A stretch of 64,000 nucleotides of DNA, from positions 930,001 through 994,000 of the forward strand of contig NZ_CP022297.1 in the NCBI RefSeq assembly GCF_017310015.1, read 5' to 3'. Every line of letters begins with the position of its first letter. Position 1 is the first letter of the stretch. Position numbers and translations under genes: made by a program. Below, one piece after another: positions 40,953 to 49,181 of the stretch. The notes below the pieces were generated by a model. It searched no databases. It saw only the letters and a program-made list of their open reading frames with translations, and was not told where the DNA came from. Source of the DNA: Marinobacterium iners. GTDB lineage: Bacteria; Pseudomonadota; Gammaproteobacteria; Pseudomonadales; Balneatricaceae.

Positions 40953-41779
40953 GTATCCAGACGTCCCATGCTCTGCAGAGCATAAGCAGTTCCAGCAATG
41001 GCCTTGTGCCATGGCTGGGCTGGCTGGCTCGGCTGCGTTACCCGGCCATTGGTATTACGGCATTGCTGGCTGTGTGGTGGGCCGGTGGCTATATCGTTGC
41101 CAATGATCCGGACATGTGGGCATTTGCCAACTTCGCGCCGGCTCCCACTTTCCATGCGCTCTATGATCTGGTCGCCAGTGGGTCGATCTGGCCAACCATA
41201 CAGTCGAGCCTGTACCGCGTGCTGGTGGGCCTGTTCTGGGGCGTCATCATTGGGGTGCCGGTGGGCGTTCTGATTGGCTACATCGGTACGGCCATGAAGA
41301 TTGCCAACGTGCCGTTCCAGTTCCTGCGCATGATCAGCCCGCTGGCGTGGATGCCAATCGCGGTACTGGCGTTTGCCAGCTGGGATGCGGCGATCATCTT
41401 CCTGATCGTGATGGCCACCGTCTGGCCGATCATGTTCTCCACCGCTCATGGTGTGCGACGCATCGATCCCAACTGGTTCAAGGTGGCCAAAAATCTGGGG
41501 GCATCCGGCCCGCAGATGCTGCGGCGGATCATCCTGCCCGCGATCATGACCGATGTCATGGCCGGTATTCGTCTGGCGGTGGGTGTTGCCTGGGTTGTGC
41601 TGGTTCCGGCCGAATATCTGGGGGTAACCAGTGGTCTTGGGTACGCCATCAATGATGCCCGCGATACGCTGGCCTATGACACCCTGGCTGCAATCGTGGT
41701 CGTGATTGGGGTGATTGGTTACGGACTGGATACGATCTGCAGCGTGTTGATCAAGCGCTTTAACTGGCATGTCGAATAG
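40949..41779 (+). CDS. ABC transporter permease (SsuC/NrtB-like)
   Basis: This 276-aa inner-membrane subunit has about six helices, one copy of the BPD_transp_1 domain and the EAA-type loop (ARVAKNLGASGPQMLRRIILPA-like FKVAKNLGASGPQMLRRIIL). It starts inside the last codons of the receptor gene, so the two are translationally coupled. A terminator follows 17 bp after the stop. Confidence 0.9.
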   Translation: MSIQTSHALQSISSSSNGLVPWLGWLARLRYPAIGITALLAVWWAGGYIVANDPDMWAFANFAPAPTFHALYDLVASGSIWPTIQSSLYRVLVGLFWGVIIGVPVGVLIGYIGTAMKIANVPFQFLRMISPLAWMPIAVLAFASWDAAIIFLIVMATVWPIMFSTAHGVRRIDPNWFKVAKNLGASGPQMLRRIILPAIMTDVMAGIRLAVGVAWVVLVPAEYLGVTSGLGYAINDARDTLAYDTLAAIVVVIGVIGYGLDTICSVLIKRFNWHVE

Positions 41780-41795
41780 ACACTGTCTCATCTTC

Positions 41796-41828
41796 GCCCG
41801 CAACGGCCTGCTCTCTGAGCGGGCTTTT
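41796..41828 (+). terminator. Terminator between the ABC importer and its regulator gene
   Basis: GCCCGC (41796-41801) pairs with GCGGGC (41819-41824), followed by TTTTG. The loop is long (17 nt), with possible inner pairing. It suggests that the regulator has its own promoter. Confidence 0.6.
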
Positions 41829-41857
41829 GTCGTTGTATCGCGTTTCCATACAGGAGC

Positions 41858-43525
41858 ATGACTGGCATGGACAAGGAACTGACTTCCCCCATGAGCGCAG
41901 CCAGTGCCAATGATCGTGGTGCTGCCGACCTCACGGTACTGCATGAGGCCGCCAAACTGATCGGCCATTCGGGCACCCCGGAGATTGCCATTACCGGAAC
42001 CCTTCGGTTGATGTCCCAGATGCTGGGGCTTAACCGGGGACGAGTATTGCTGCCATCCACCGCGGACGGACTGTTGCGCATCCGTTACAGCTATGGCCTG
42101 ACCGAGGCTGAGCGAAAGCGAGGCCTGTACAGCTTTGAAGAGGGAATTACCGGGAAGGTGATGCAAAGTGGCCAGCAGGTGGTGGTACAGGACGTGGATC
42201 AGGAACCGGGGTTTCTGTTCCGCGCCGTTGACCGGGCCACCTTGCCTGAAGGCGTGGTGTCCTATCTGGCCGTCCCGATCATGGATGGCAACCTGACCGT
42301 TGGCGTTCTGGCGGCTCACCGGCTCCGCATGAGACCACGAGCCATTAACGCGGATCTGGTGATCCTGCGCATTCTGGCGACATTCATCGCTCAAATCATC
42401 AAGATCAATGGCCTGATCGATGAGCGTACCAGTCACCTGCGTGAGGAAAACCAGGAGTTGAAGGAAGCCCTGGAGCAGCAGCAAAACAACTACGGCATTC
42501 TGGGAGAGAGTGCCGCTGTACGGGATGCATTGCTGCAGATTACCCGTGTGGCGGACACACCGGTTACCGTTCTGCTGACAGGGGAGTCGGGCACGGGGAA
42601 GGAGCGCTTCTCACAGATTCTTCACTTGAACAGCAAACGGCGAGATCTACCCTTTCTGGCCATCAACTGCGCCGCGATTCCCGAGCAGCTGCTTGAATCT
42701 GAGCTTTTCGGTCATGAAAAGGGGGCATTTACCGGCGCAACGTCCAGCAAGCATGGCAAGATCGAACTGGCCAATGGGGGGACCCTGTTTCTGGATGAGA
42801 TCGGTGATCTCAATATGGAGCTGCAGTCCAAACTGCTGCGTGTGCTTGAAAGTCAAGTGATTCAACGTGTTGGTGGCATCCGCGATATTCCTGTGGATGT
42901 CCGCATCGTCACGGCAACACACAAGAACCTGCAGGAAGCCGTGAATCGAGGCACCTTCCGACTGGATCTGTTCTACCGTCTCAACGTGTTTCCCATACAT
43001 TTGCCACCCTTGCGCGAGCGCACCGGTGATGTACGTATTCTGGCGCGTCATTTCCTGCTTAACGCCAACCGCGAATACGGGCGCTACACGTTGTTTGGCA
43101 AGGGGGTGATGGAACGGCTGGAGAGCTACAACTGGCCAGGTAATATCCGCCAGCTGGAAAATGTGATCAAGCGAGCGGTACTGATTGCACTGGACGGCAA
43201 TATCACCATTGGTGACATTGAAAGCATTCTGCGCCAGGAGTCGGTGATCAACAGTCATCTTGAAGCCGGCCAGTCGGCCCTTGCTCAGCCATCCCCGTTA
43301 CCACCGCCTGAATCCGCCGCAACGATCGTCCCGGTCAGCTCCGCAGGTTCCATTCAGTCCAGCGCTCGTCCCTACAGCTGGGTACGGGAGGATGAGGAAC
43401 AGACATTGCTGGAAGCCCTGCAGCAAACCGGTGGCAACAAAACGCGCGCGGCCGCCCTGCTGGGAATGACGGCACGCCAGTTTCGCTATCGTCTGGAAAA
43501 GCTGTCCCTTACGGACAGTCTCTGA
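41858..43525 (+). CDS. GAF-domain sigma-54 activator (NifA-like architecture)
   Basis: This is a 555-aa enhancer-binding protein. The N-terminal GAF domain (~25-185) is followed by a coiled-coil linker (~188-212). The AAA+ domain comes next, with Walker A GESGTGKE at 242-249 and the sigma-54 contact loop GAFTGA at 289-294. A Fis-type helix-turn-helix ends the protein (~520-552, GGNKTRAAALLGMTARQFRY). The first ATG has its AGGAG only 1 nt away, so the ATG at 41867 is an alternative start. It lies between two operons with -24/-12 promoters and a shared inverted repeat, so it is their likely activator. The GAF ligand is unknown. Confidence 0.92.
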   Translation: MTGMDKELTSPMSAASANDRGAADLTVLHEAAKLIGHSGTPEIAITGTLRLMSQMLGLNRGRVLLPSTADGLLRIRYSYGLTEAERKRGLYSFEEGITGKVMQSGQQVVVQDVDQEPGFLFRAVDRATLPEGVVSYLAVPIMDGNLTVGVLAAHRLRMRPRAINADLVILRILATFIAQIIKINGLIDERTSHLREENQELKEALEQQQNNYGILGESAAVRDALLQITRVADTPVTVLLTGESGTGKERFSQILHLNSKRRDLPFLAINCAAIPEQLLESELFGHEKGAFTGATSSKHGKIELANGGTLFLDEIGDLNMELQSKLLRVLESQVIQRVGGIRDIPVDVRIVTATHKNLQEAVNRGTFRLDLFYRLNVFPIHLPPLRERTGDVRILARHFLLNANREYGRYTLFGKGVMERLESYNWPGNIRQLENVIKRAVLIALDGNITIGDIESILRQESVINSHLEAGQSALAQPSPLPPPESAATIVPVSSAGSIQSSARPYSWVREDEEQTLLEALQQTGGNKTRAAALLGMTARQFRYRLEKLSLTDSL

Positions 43526-43534
43526 TCAGGGTTG

Positions 43535-43567
43535 GACATTGTCAGACAATGTAATGCTGACAATGTC
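43535..43567. promoter_or_regulatory. Enhancer-like inverted repeats upstream of osmC
   Basis: ACATTGTC-A-GACAATGT (43536-43552) is a 17-bp palindrome, and another GACAATGTC lies at 43559-43567. The half-site is the same as at 38696-38736. The distance to the -24 element (about 90-120 bp) suits DNA looping by a sigma-54 activator. Confidence 0.7.
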
Positions 43568-43654
43568 TGACACTCCGCAGCGCTATTTTCTAAAGTTACA
43601 TCGTTCTTTGTTTAAGTTGTTGTTGTATAAGTAAAAATAATTATTTTTCAATAT

Positions 43655-43670
43655 TGGCACGGCTCCTGCT
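43655..43670 (+). promoter_or_regulatory. Sigma-54 promoter of the osmC-cynS operon
   Basis: TGGCACGGCTCCTGCT carries GG and GC in the correct -24/-12 register, with one mismatch to TGGCAC-N5-TTGCT. The predicted start near 43681 is about 63 nt before the osmC ATG. Confidence 0.75.
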
Positions 43671-43743
43671 TTGTATATGACAAGCCACTGGAAACGTCCG
43701 ATCCGGACTGAACAGTGTCATCAAAACGACTGGAGATATGCCA

Positions 43744-44298
43744 ATGACAACTGCAACAGCAACCAAGCCTGAAACCGTTACTACCTACCTGCGCCCGATT
43801 GATCGAGATGGCCTGATGGCGTTTGCGGAAAAGGGACGCAACAACCCCGGTACGCGCGGTACCAACAAGGTTCACACCGTTACCGATGGGCAGTATCGCA
43901 CCACCAGCCACGTCAATCAGCACGAAGTGGTTGTGGACGAGCCGCTGCACCTGTTCGGGGAAGACACTGCGCCGGCACCGGGTGAAATCGTACTGTCGGG
44001 TCTCGGGGGCTGCCTCGCGGTGGGGATCACGGCCGTGGCTACCTGGAAGCAGGTCAAGCTCAGCAAGCTGGAAATCTTCATGGAGGGGGATATTGGCAAC
44101 CCTGCGGCCTGGGGTGCGGGCGGTGCCGAAATGAAACCTGAGCAGATGGGCTTTCAGGAAATTCGCGTCAAGGTTCTGGTCGAGGGTGACGCCACGCGTG
44201 AGGAGCTGGATGAGATTGTGCAGCATGCAAACTACTTCTCTCCGGTCGCCAACACCATGCGTAACCCGATCCCGTTCAGCATCAGCTTGATGGACTGA
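43744..44298 (+). CDS. OsmC-family protein lacking the second cysteine
   Basis: This 184-aa protein has the OsmC core: PGEIVLSGLGGCLAVGITAV with Cys90, and the C-terminal helix NYFSPVANTMRNPIPF. Active OsmC/Ohr peroxidases have two cysteines. The second normally sits where this protein has Ser166 (FSPVANT, usually CPVANT), so ordinary peroxidase turnover is unlikely. It is the first gene of the cyanase operon. It might act as a hydrolase, carrier or sulfur-transfer protein; that is conjecture. The ATG at 43744 has better Shine-Dalgarno spacing than the one two codons before. Confidence 0.85.
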   Translation: MTTATATKPETVTTYLRPIDRDGLMAFAEKGRNNPGTRGTNKVHTVTDGQYRTTSHVNQHEVVVDEPLHLFGEDTAPAPGEIVLSGLGGCLAVGITAVATWKQVKLSKLEIFMEGDIGNPAAWGAGGAEMKPEQMGFQEIRVKVLVEGDATREELDEIVQHANYFSPVANTMRNPIPFSISLMD

Positions 44299-44326
44299 GC
44301 CCAATACCTGACAGGAGAGGAATGCC

Positions 44327-45466
44327 ATGAATAACGTCGCCGTATCCACCCCGCTTTTCACCCCTTGGGCCGATGATGCCCAGGTGCTGGCTGATGTAGC
44401 CAAAGTCGCTCGGGAACAGCTGGCTCCCGCCGCCTACCGTATCGACCATGAGGGTTATTACCCGACCGACATCATGGCAGACCTCGGTCAGGCAGGAGCC
44501 TTTGCCGCGCATCTGAATCAGCATGGCGGTCGCTTTGGTCTTGCGCTTGCCACCATGCAGGAGGTCAGTCGCCACTGTGGTTCCACCGGCTTCATGACCT
44601 GGTGCCATGATGTCTGCGGCCTGTACATGGAGCAGTCCGGCAATCCGGCACTGCTGGCGCGTCTGGACGATCATGTTGCAGGCCGCACATTCGGCGGTAC
44701 CGGGCTCTCCAACCCGATGAAAGCGCTGACCGGCATCGAAAAAATGGCGCTTAAGGCGAAAAAGGTGCCAGGTGGCTACAGCGTGAGTGGCACGTTGCCT
44801 TGGGTCAGTCATATCGGCCAGGGACAGTATTGTGGTGCCATTGCTGCTGTTGATCGTGCCGATGGCAGTCGTTCACATGAAGTGATGTTCCTGCTGGATA
44901 TTGATGATCGGGTGCCGTTAAGGCCCTGTCCGGAGTTTTCCGGCATGGAGGGCACCAGTACCTGGGCCGTGCCTCTGGATAACTACTTTGTCAGCGAAGA
45001 TCAAATCATCGCTGATCCGGCAAGGCCGTTTATCCAGCGTATCCGAGCGGCATTTGTTCTGCTGCAGGTTGGTATTGCCGCCGGTGTGATTCAGGGGTCC
45101 ATCGACTCCATTCGAGATGTGGAAAATCAACTGGGTCACGTCAATCAGTACCTGCATAACCGTCCGGATGAGCTGCAGGCCGAGTTCGATGAAGTGGCCG
45201 CACGCGCCGGTGTACTGGCTCAAACCCCCTTCGATGGCAGCAAGGATTATCTGCTTGATGTGCTGGAGCTGCGCGCACACGGCGCAGAGCTGTCACTGAA
45301 GGCGTCACAGTCAGCGCTTCTGCATCAGGGGGCTCGTGGTTACCTGATGAACTCGGCGCCGCAGCGACGCATCCGGGAAGCGCACTTTGTGGCCATTGTC
45401 ACTCCGGCGATCAAGCATCTGCGCTGGGAGATGGCCAAGTTGATGCAGGAGGAGGTGCCGGCATGA
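44327..45466 (+). CDS. Acyl-CoA-dehydrogenase-like flavoprotein, probable monooxygenase
   Basis: This 379-aa protein has the three-part acyl-CoA dehydrogenase fold: QAGAFAAHLNQHGGRFGLAL, FGGTGLSNPMKAL, and a C-terminal helical domain ending HFVAIVTPAIKHLRWEMAKL. The usual catalytic Glu motif (YEGTSE-like) is replaced by IVTPAIKH, so it is probably not a dehydrogenase. Relatives such as DszC and SfnB oxidise S- or N-containing compounds. Its stop overlaps the rubredoxin/reductase start by 4 nt, which implies an electron partner. Confidence 0.75.
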   Translation: MNNVAVSTPLFTPWADDAQVLADVAKVAREQLAPAAYRIDHEGYYPTDIMADLGQAGAFAAHLNQHGGRFGLALATMQEVSRHCGSTGFMTWCHDVCGLYMEQSGNPALLARLDDHVAGRTFGGTGLSNPMKALTGIEKMALKAKKVPGGYSVSGTLPWVSHIGQGQYCGAIAAVDRADGSRSHEVMFLLDIDDRVPLRPCPEFSGMEGTSTWAVPLDNYFVSEDQIIADPARPFIQRIRAAFVLLQVGIAAGVIQGSIDSIRDVENQLGHVNQYLHNRPDELQAEFDEVAARAGVLAQTPFDGSKDYLLDVLELRAHGAELSLKASQSALLHQGARGYLMNSAPQRRIREAHFVAIVTPAIKHLRWEMAKLMQEEVPA

Positions 45467-46818
45467 GCACAGATGTATTCAACCCCGAAGAGCGCCCCTG
45501 GCAGCAGTATATCTGCCTGGCCTGTGGCCTGATTTACGATGAAGAGCTGGGTGATCCGGACAGTGGGCTGGCACCGGGTACCCGCTTTGAAGATATACCC
45601 GATGACTGGGAATGCCCGCTGTGCGGCGTGACCAAAACCGATTTTGAGCTGCTGGAGGCTCAGGTGATAACGGCTGCTGCGCCGGTTGGTGCAGTCAGCA
45701 GCGATCGCCCCGGGATTGTGGTTGTCGGTGGCGGTATTGCAGGCTGGTCCGTTGTTGAAGCGATTCGCAGTCTGGATGGGGAGACGCCGATCACTATGGT
45801 CAGTGCCTGCAGCGCCAATCGCTATCACAAGCCGGAGCTTTCAGTGGCGCTCAGCCGTGGCCTGCAAACCGAAGCGCTGATCAAGGAAACCGCAGCGGAT
45901 GCAGCCCACCGTTTGGGCGTGCGTTTGCTCAGCGAGACTTTTGTCGTTGGCATCAGTGCGGCGCGGCGGGAGCTGCGTACCACACGTGGCACTCTGACCT
46001 ATACCCATCTGGTACTGGCGCAAGGTGCCAAGCCCGCCTTGCCTGATGAGCTGCCGGCTTCTCTCTGCTGGCGTATCAACGACCTGGCAGGATGGAGTGG
46101 ACTGCAGCAGCAGCTTGCCAGCGGACCGCAGCAGGTTGCCATCGTTGGAGCCGGAATGGTGGGCTGTGAACTGGCCGAAGACCTCACCCGTGCCGGGCAT
46201 CGGGTCACGTTGCTGGACCGTCAGTCTCTGCCGCTGAGCGGTCTGATTCCGTCCGAGGCGGGTGAGGCATTGCAACACAGCCTTTCGGCACAGGGCGTGA
46301 TCTATCGGCCCTCGGTTCAGGTTGCGGGTGTCAGTGCTGAAAACGGCCGCAAGCAGATCCGACTTGAGAGTGGAGAAACGCTGGAAGTCGATCACGTAAT
46401 TGCCGCGACGGGCCTGAAAACCGACAGCCGCCTTGCGCGTCAGGCTGGATTGGCGTTCAACGCAGGGATTGTGGTGGATGAAAACATGCGCAGCAGTGAT
46501 GCGTTCATCTATGCATTGGGCGACTGCATCAGCCTGGATGGTCAACCCTGCCGCTTCATTGAGCCGATTCAGCACCAGGCGCGCGCAGTGGCAGCCGCGG
46601 TACTTGGGCGGGAGCCCTCGTCCTATCAGCACAAGATGCCCGTAATTCGGCTCAAGACCCGAGCCCTGCCTCTGGTATTGCACGGCGTACCGCAGCCCGA
46701 TGGGCACTGGGAGATCAGCCACAAAAGTGACGACAGCATGATCATGCAGCAGCGCATGGGAGAGGAAGTCGTCGCCACACTGAATATTGGTCAGCCTCGG
46801 CACAGTCGAGCGGCCTGA
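45463..46818 (+). CDS. Rubredoxin fused to a FAD-dependent NAD(P)H:rubredoxin reductase
   Basis: This 451-aa fusion has an N-terminal rubredoxin with iron ligands Cys18, Cys21, Cys51 and Cys54 (CLACG, CPLCG). A pyridine-nucleotide-disulfide oxidoreductase domain follows from ~80, with VVVGGGIAGWSVVEAIRSL for FAD, AIVGAGMVGCELAEDLTRAG for NAD(P)H and FIYALGDC for FAD again. It can carry electrons from NAD(P)H to an oxygenase in one polypeptide. The overlap with the flavoprotein gene suggests tight coupling. Confidence 0.93.
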   Translation: MSTDVFNPEERPWQQYICLACGLIYDEELGDPDSGLAPGTRFEDIPDDWECPLCGVTKTDFELLEAQVITAAAPVGAVSSDRPGIVVVGGGIAGWSVVEAIRSLDGETPITMVSACSANRYHKPELSVALSRGLQTEALIKETAADAAHRLGVRLLSETFVVGISAARRELRTTRGTLTYTHLVLAQGAKPALPDELPASLCWRINDLAGWSGLQQQLASGPQQVAIVGAGMVGCELAEDLTRAGHRVTLLDRQSLPLSGLIPSEAGEALQHSLSAQGVIYRPSVQVAGVSAENGRKQIRLESGETLEVDHVIAATGLKTDSRLARQAGLAFNAGIVVDENMRSSDAFIYALGDCISLDGQPCRFIEPIQHQARAVAAAVLGREPSSYQHKMPVIRLKTRALPLVLHGVPQPDGHWEISHKSDDSMIMQQRMGEEVVATLNIGQPRHSRAA

Positions 46819-46851
46819 ACACAATGTTATCGTCATACAAAGGTGAACATC

Positions 46852-47301
46852 ATGATCAGTACCCGTGAAGAAGTAACTCAGATGATCCTCGCCGCCAAGG
46901 TGAGCAAGGGCATTCAGTGGAAACAGGTGGCTGATGCCATCGGACTGTCGAAGGAGTGGACGACTGCAGGCTGTCTGGGCCAGATGACGTTCAACAAGCA
47001 GCAGGCTGAAACGGTTGGCGAAATATTTGGTCTGTCGGATGAGGCCATTGCCTGGCTGCAGGTTGTGCCCTACAAGGGATCACTGCCCAGTGCTGTGCCC
47101 ACCGATCCGCTGATCTATCGTTGGTATGAAGTGGTCAGTGTCTACGGCAGCACCATCAAGGAGCTGATCCATGAGGAGTTCGGTGACGGCATCATGAGCG
47201 CCATCGATTTCTCCATGGATATCCAGCGTGAAGAAAACCCCAACGGAGACCGCGTCAACGTGGTGCTGTCCGGCAAGTTCCTGCCGTACAAGTCATATTG
47301 A
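46852..47301 (+). CDS. cynS: Cyanate hydratase (cyanase)
   Basis: This 149-aa enzyme converts cyanate and bicarbonate to ammonia and carbon dioxide through carbamate. The active-site residues Arg90, Glu93 and Ser116 lie in IYRWYEVVSVYG and IMSAIDFSMD, matching E. coli Arg96, Glu99 and Ser122. The N-terminal helix-turn-helix-like domain is complete. I chose the ATG at 46852; a GTG three codons earlier is less likely. It ends the sigma-54 operon, so cyanate is probably an end product or toxic intermediate of the route. Confidence 0.97.
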   Translation: MISTREEVTQMILAAKVSKGIQWKQVADAIGLSKEWTTAGCLGQMTFNKQQAETVGEIFGLSDEAIAWLQVVPYKGSLPSAVPTDPLIYRWYEVVSVYGSTIKELIHEEFGDGIMSAIDFSMDIQREENPNGDRVNVVLSGKFLPYKSY

Positions 47302-47313
47302 CCAACCGTTAAT

Positions 47314-47348
47314 ACGAAGGGGCGTCACACTACGTGACGCCCCTTCGT
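47314..47348. terminator. Bidirectional terminator between cynS and the LLM oxidoreductase gene
   Basis: A perfect 15-bp stem (47314-47328 with 47334-47348, core GGGGCGTCAC) encloses a 5-nt loop. It lies between convergent genes 13 bp after the cynS stop. Confidence 0.8.
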
Positions 47349-47375
47349 TATACGCGCTCGGGGTCGGTCAAAGGT

Positions 47376-48386
47376 TCAGAGTAGAGCCCCGGCCAGCCGC
47401 TCGTAACTGCTCAGACGATCACTGTAATCATGAGTGACCGTCACAACGCCCACTTCATCGGAGCGGTATTGATCCGCTACGCGATTGATCTGATCGGCAC
47501 ACTCTTCAGCGGTCCCCAGTATCATTGAGTTCAGAACCGCATCAAAGAAGGCCTGATCGGCCGCGCTCAGGTTTTGTTTCAGGCGCAGGGCCTCGTCGGG
47601 ATGCTTAACCACCTCACGGATGCCCTGACGGAACGCCTTGACCTTCCAGTACACGGCGGGGGCTGCCAAGTATTCGGCTTCTTCACGGCTGTCGGCACAG
47701 AGTGCCGCCACCGCAATGCTGGCTTCAGGTTGGCCAGAGTGTCCCGCCTCACGCCAGGCCTGCTTGTATTCGCTGATGACACTGGGCGGGGCCGGTTCGG
47801 GGCTGATGAACAGGGCCAGACACATCTTCATGCCGACCTGACCAGCCAGCCCGGCACTGCCACCGCTTGATCCCAACATCCAGGTTTGTGGTATGGCCGG
47901 CTGTCCCGGCATGACCTGCAGCCCCTTGTAGGCATGGCCTTCAGGCAGGCTGTGGTGCAGCAGGTTCTGCAGCAGCCATGATTGCTCAGCATAGTCTTCC
48001 AGCCCCGGCTGGGCGGGGTAGGCCAGCGCATGTGATGCCAGCGCGTCACCCCCTGGTGCCCGTCCGATGCCCAGATCGATACGACCGGGATAGAGCGTTT
48101 CCAGCATGCTGAACTGTTCAGCGACCTTGTAAGGGCTGTAGTGGGTCAACATGACCCCCCCGCTGCCGACACGAATCCGTTCGGTCACACTGGCGATGTG
48201 GCTGATCAGTATCTCCGGGCAGGGGCCGGCAAAGTTGATGCTGTTGTGGTGCTCGGCCAACCAGTAACGGTGATAGCCCCACCGATCACAGGCCTGAGCC
48301 AGCTCAACCGTCAGGGCAACGGGTGAAACGTTTGCAGGCAGACCCTGCACGGGAGATTGGTCAACAACGGTCAGTTTTAGGGTCAT
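47376..48386 (-). CDS. Luciferase-like (LLM class) flavin-dependent oxidoreductase, MsnO8-like
   Basis: This 336-aa TIM-barrel flavoprotein has the bacterial-luciferase pattern: LTVVDQSPVQGL at the start, YRYWLAEHHNSINFAGPCPE-like WLAEHHN, VRVGSGGVMLTHYSPYKVAEQF and LGIGRAPGGD. It likely uses reduced FMN or F420-like flavin to oxidise a small substrate. The ATG at 48386 has CAGGA upstream; the longer frame is less likely. The next gene upstream on this strand is 39 bp away, so the two may be co-transcribed. The substrate is unknown. Confidence 0.85.
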   Translation of the reverse strand: MTLKLTVVDQSPVQGLPANVSPVALTVELAQACDRWGYHRYWLAEHHNSINFAGPCPEILISHIASVTERIRVGSGGVMLTHYSPYKVAEQFSMLETLYPGRIDLGIGRAPGGDALASHALAYPAQPGLEDYAEQSWLLQNLLHHSLPEGHAYKGLQVMPGQPAIPQTWMLGSSGGSAGLAGQVGMKMCLALFISPEPAPPSVISEYKQAWREAGHSGQPEASIAVAALCADSREEAEYLAAPAVYWKVKAFRQGIREVVKHPDEALRLKQNLSAADQAFFDAVLNSMILGTAEECADQINRVADQYRSDEVGVVTVTHDYSDRLSSYERLAGALL

Positions 48387-48425
48387 GGGAGTTCCTGAAT
48401 TCTTGGTCCGGACGTACAACCGAGC

Positions 48426-49013
48426 TTAGCGCTCGTTCTGTTCTCGCTTGGGGAACAGCCAAAAGGCGAACCATCGAGTGAAACGCGGCATCAGCAGATA
48501 GGACATGGCCACCATCACCACGGCTGTAATCAGCATGGTGCGCAACAGCAGTGGTACTTGTGCCAACAGGTCGCCAAACAGCAGAAAGATGATGGTGACG
48601 GTGGGGTAAAGCGCCAACCAGCTGACAAAGGTCATTTTGTATTTGGGTGGCGGCTTCACCGGATTGTGGCCGGGCAGGGTGAACCAGTTGATGATGCCGG
48701 AGGTGGTTTCCACCTGACTCGGGGCTACCAGCAAAGGCTCGATCTGCTCCAGAATCTCGGCGCGCTCGGACGACTGCTGCCAGGCTGACAGAGTCGTTTC
48801 ATCATTGAACTTGAAAATGATGCGGTACTCGGGATCGTCGGAACTCGCAGGACGAAACATGCTGGCGCCGAGGTAACCGGGGTAACGCGCCGCACGCTCG
48901 GTCATCTGACTGCTGAGGCGTTCGAATTCGGCTTCCTGGCCCTTGACGACGCGACGGGAGATTACCACCGTAACGGGGTTGATACTGTTGTCCGCTGAAG
49001 TCTGGTCTGACAT
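48426..49013 (-). CDS. ABM-domain protein with C-terminal membrane helices
   Basis: This 195-aa protein has an antibiotic-biosynthesis-monooxygenase-like (ABM) domain (~14-110; VVISRRVVKGQEAEFERLSS, YPGYLGASMFRP). Two hydrophobic segments (~128-150 and ~155-175) and a basic tail follow. ABM domains bind haem or small aromatics or act as cofactor-free oxygenases, and the membrane-anchored form has no settled role. It is probably in an operon with the LLM oxidoreductase. Confidence 0.78.
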   Translation of the reverse strand: MSDQTSADNSINPVTVVISRRVVKGQEAEFERLSSQMTERAARYPGYLGASMFRPASSDDPEYRIIFKFNDETTLSAWQQSSERAEILEQIEPLLVAPSQVETTSGIINWFTLPGHNPVKPPPKYKMTFVSWLALYPTVTIIFLLFGDLLAQVPLLLRTMLITAVVMVAMSYLLMPRFTRWFAFWLFPKREQNER

Positions 49014-49181
49014 GTTGATGTCCTGAATCCCGAAAATGAGTGGGGAAAGCCGAAGCCGAGTGGTGTAGCATCAGACGATTCGGATTGCACGATCCGCCCA
49101 ATGATGCTCAATATAGGCGTTCAGGGATATTTATCCACACGCTGCGCGGGACGGCGTGATTTCATTTTTGAGAATTACACT

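Noticed and set aside
38846..41779. Naming the importer cynABD (cyanate transporter) outright
   Set aside because: Family resemblance covers nitrate, cyanate, taurine and alkylsulfonate importers, and cynS is in a separate operon 5 kb away. The substrate is not readable.
40847..42484. A 545-codon open frame on the minus strand opposite the ABC permease and the sigma-54 activator gene
   Set aside because: It is the antisense shadow of three well-supported genes. It is rich in His, Gln and Arg and shows no recognisable domain.
43744..44298. Calling the OsmC-family protein an organic hydroperoxide resistance enzyme
   Set aside because: The second redox cysteine is a serine.
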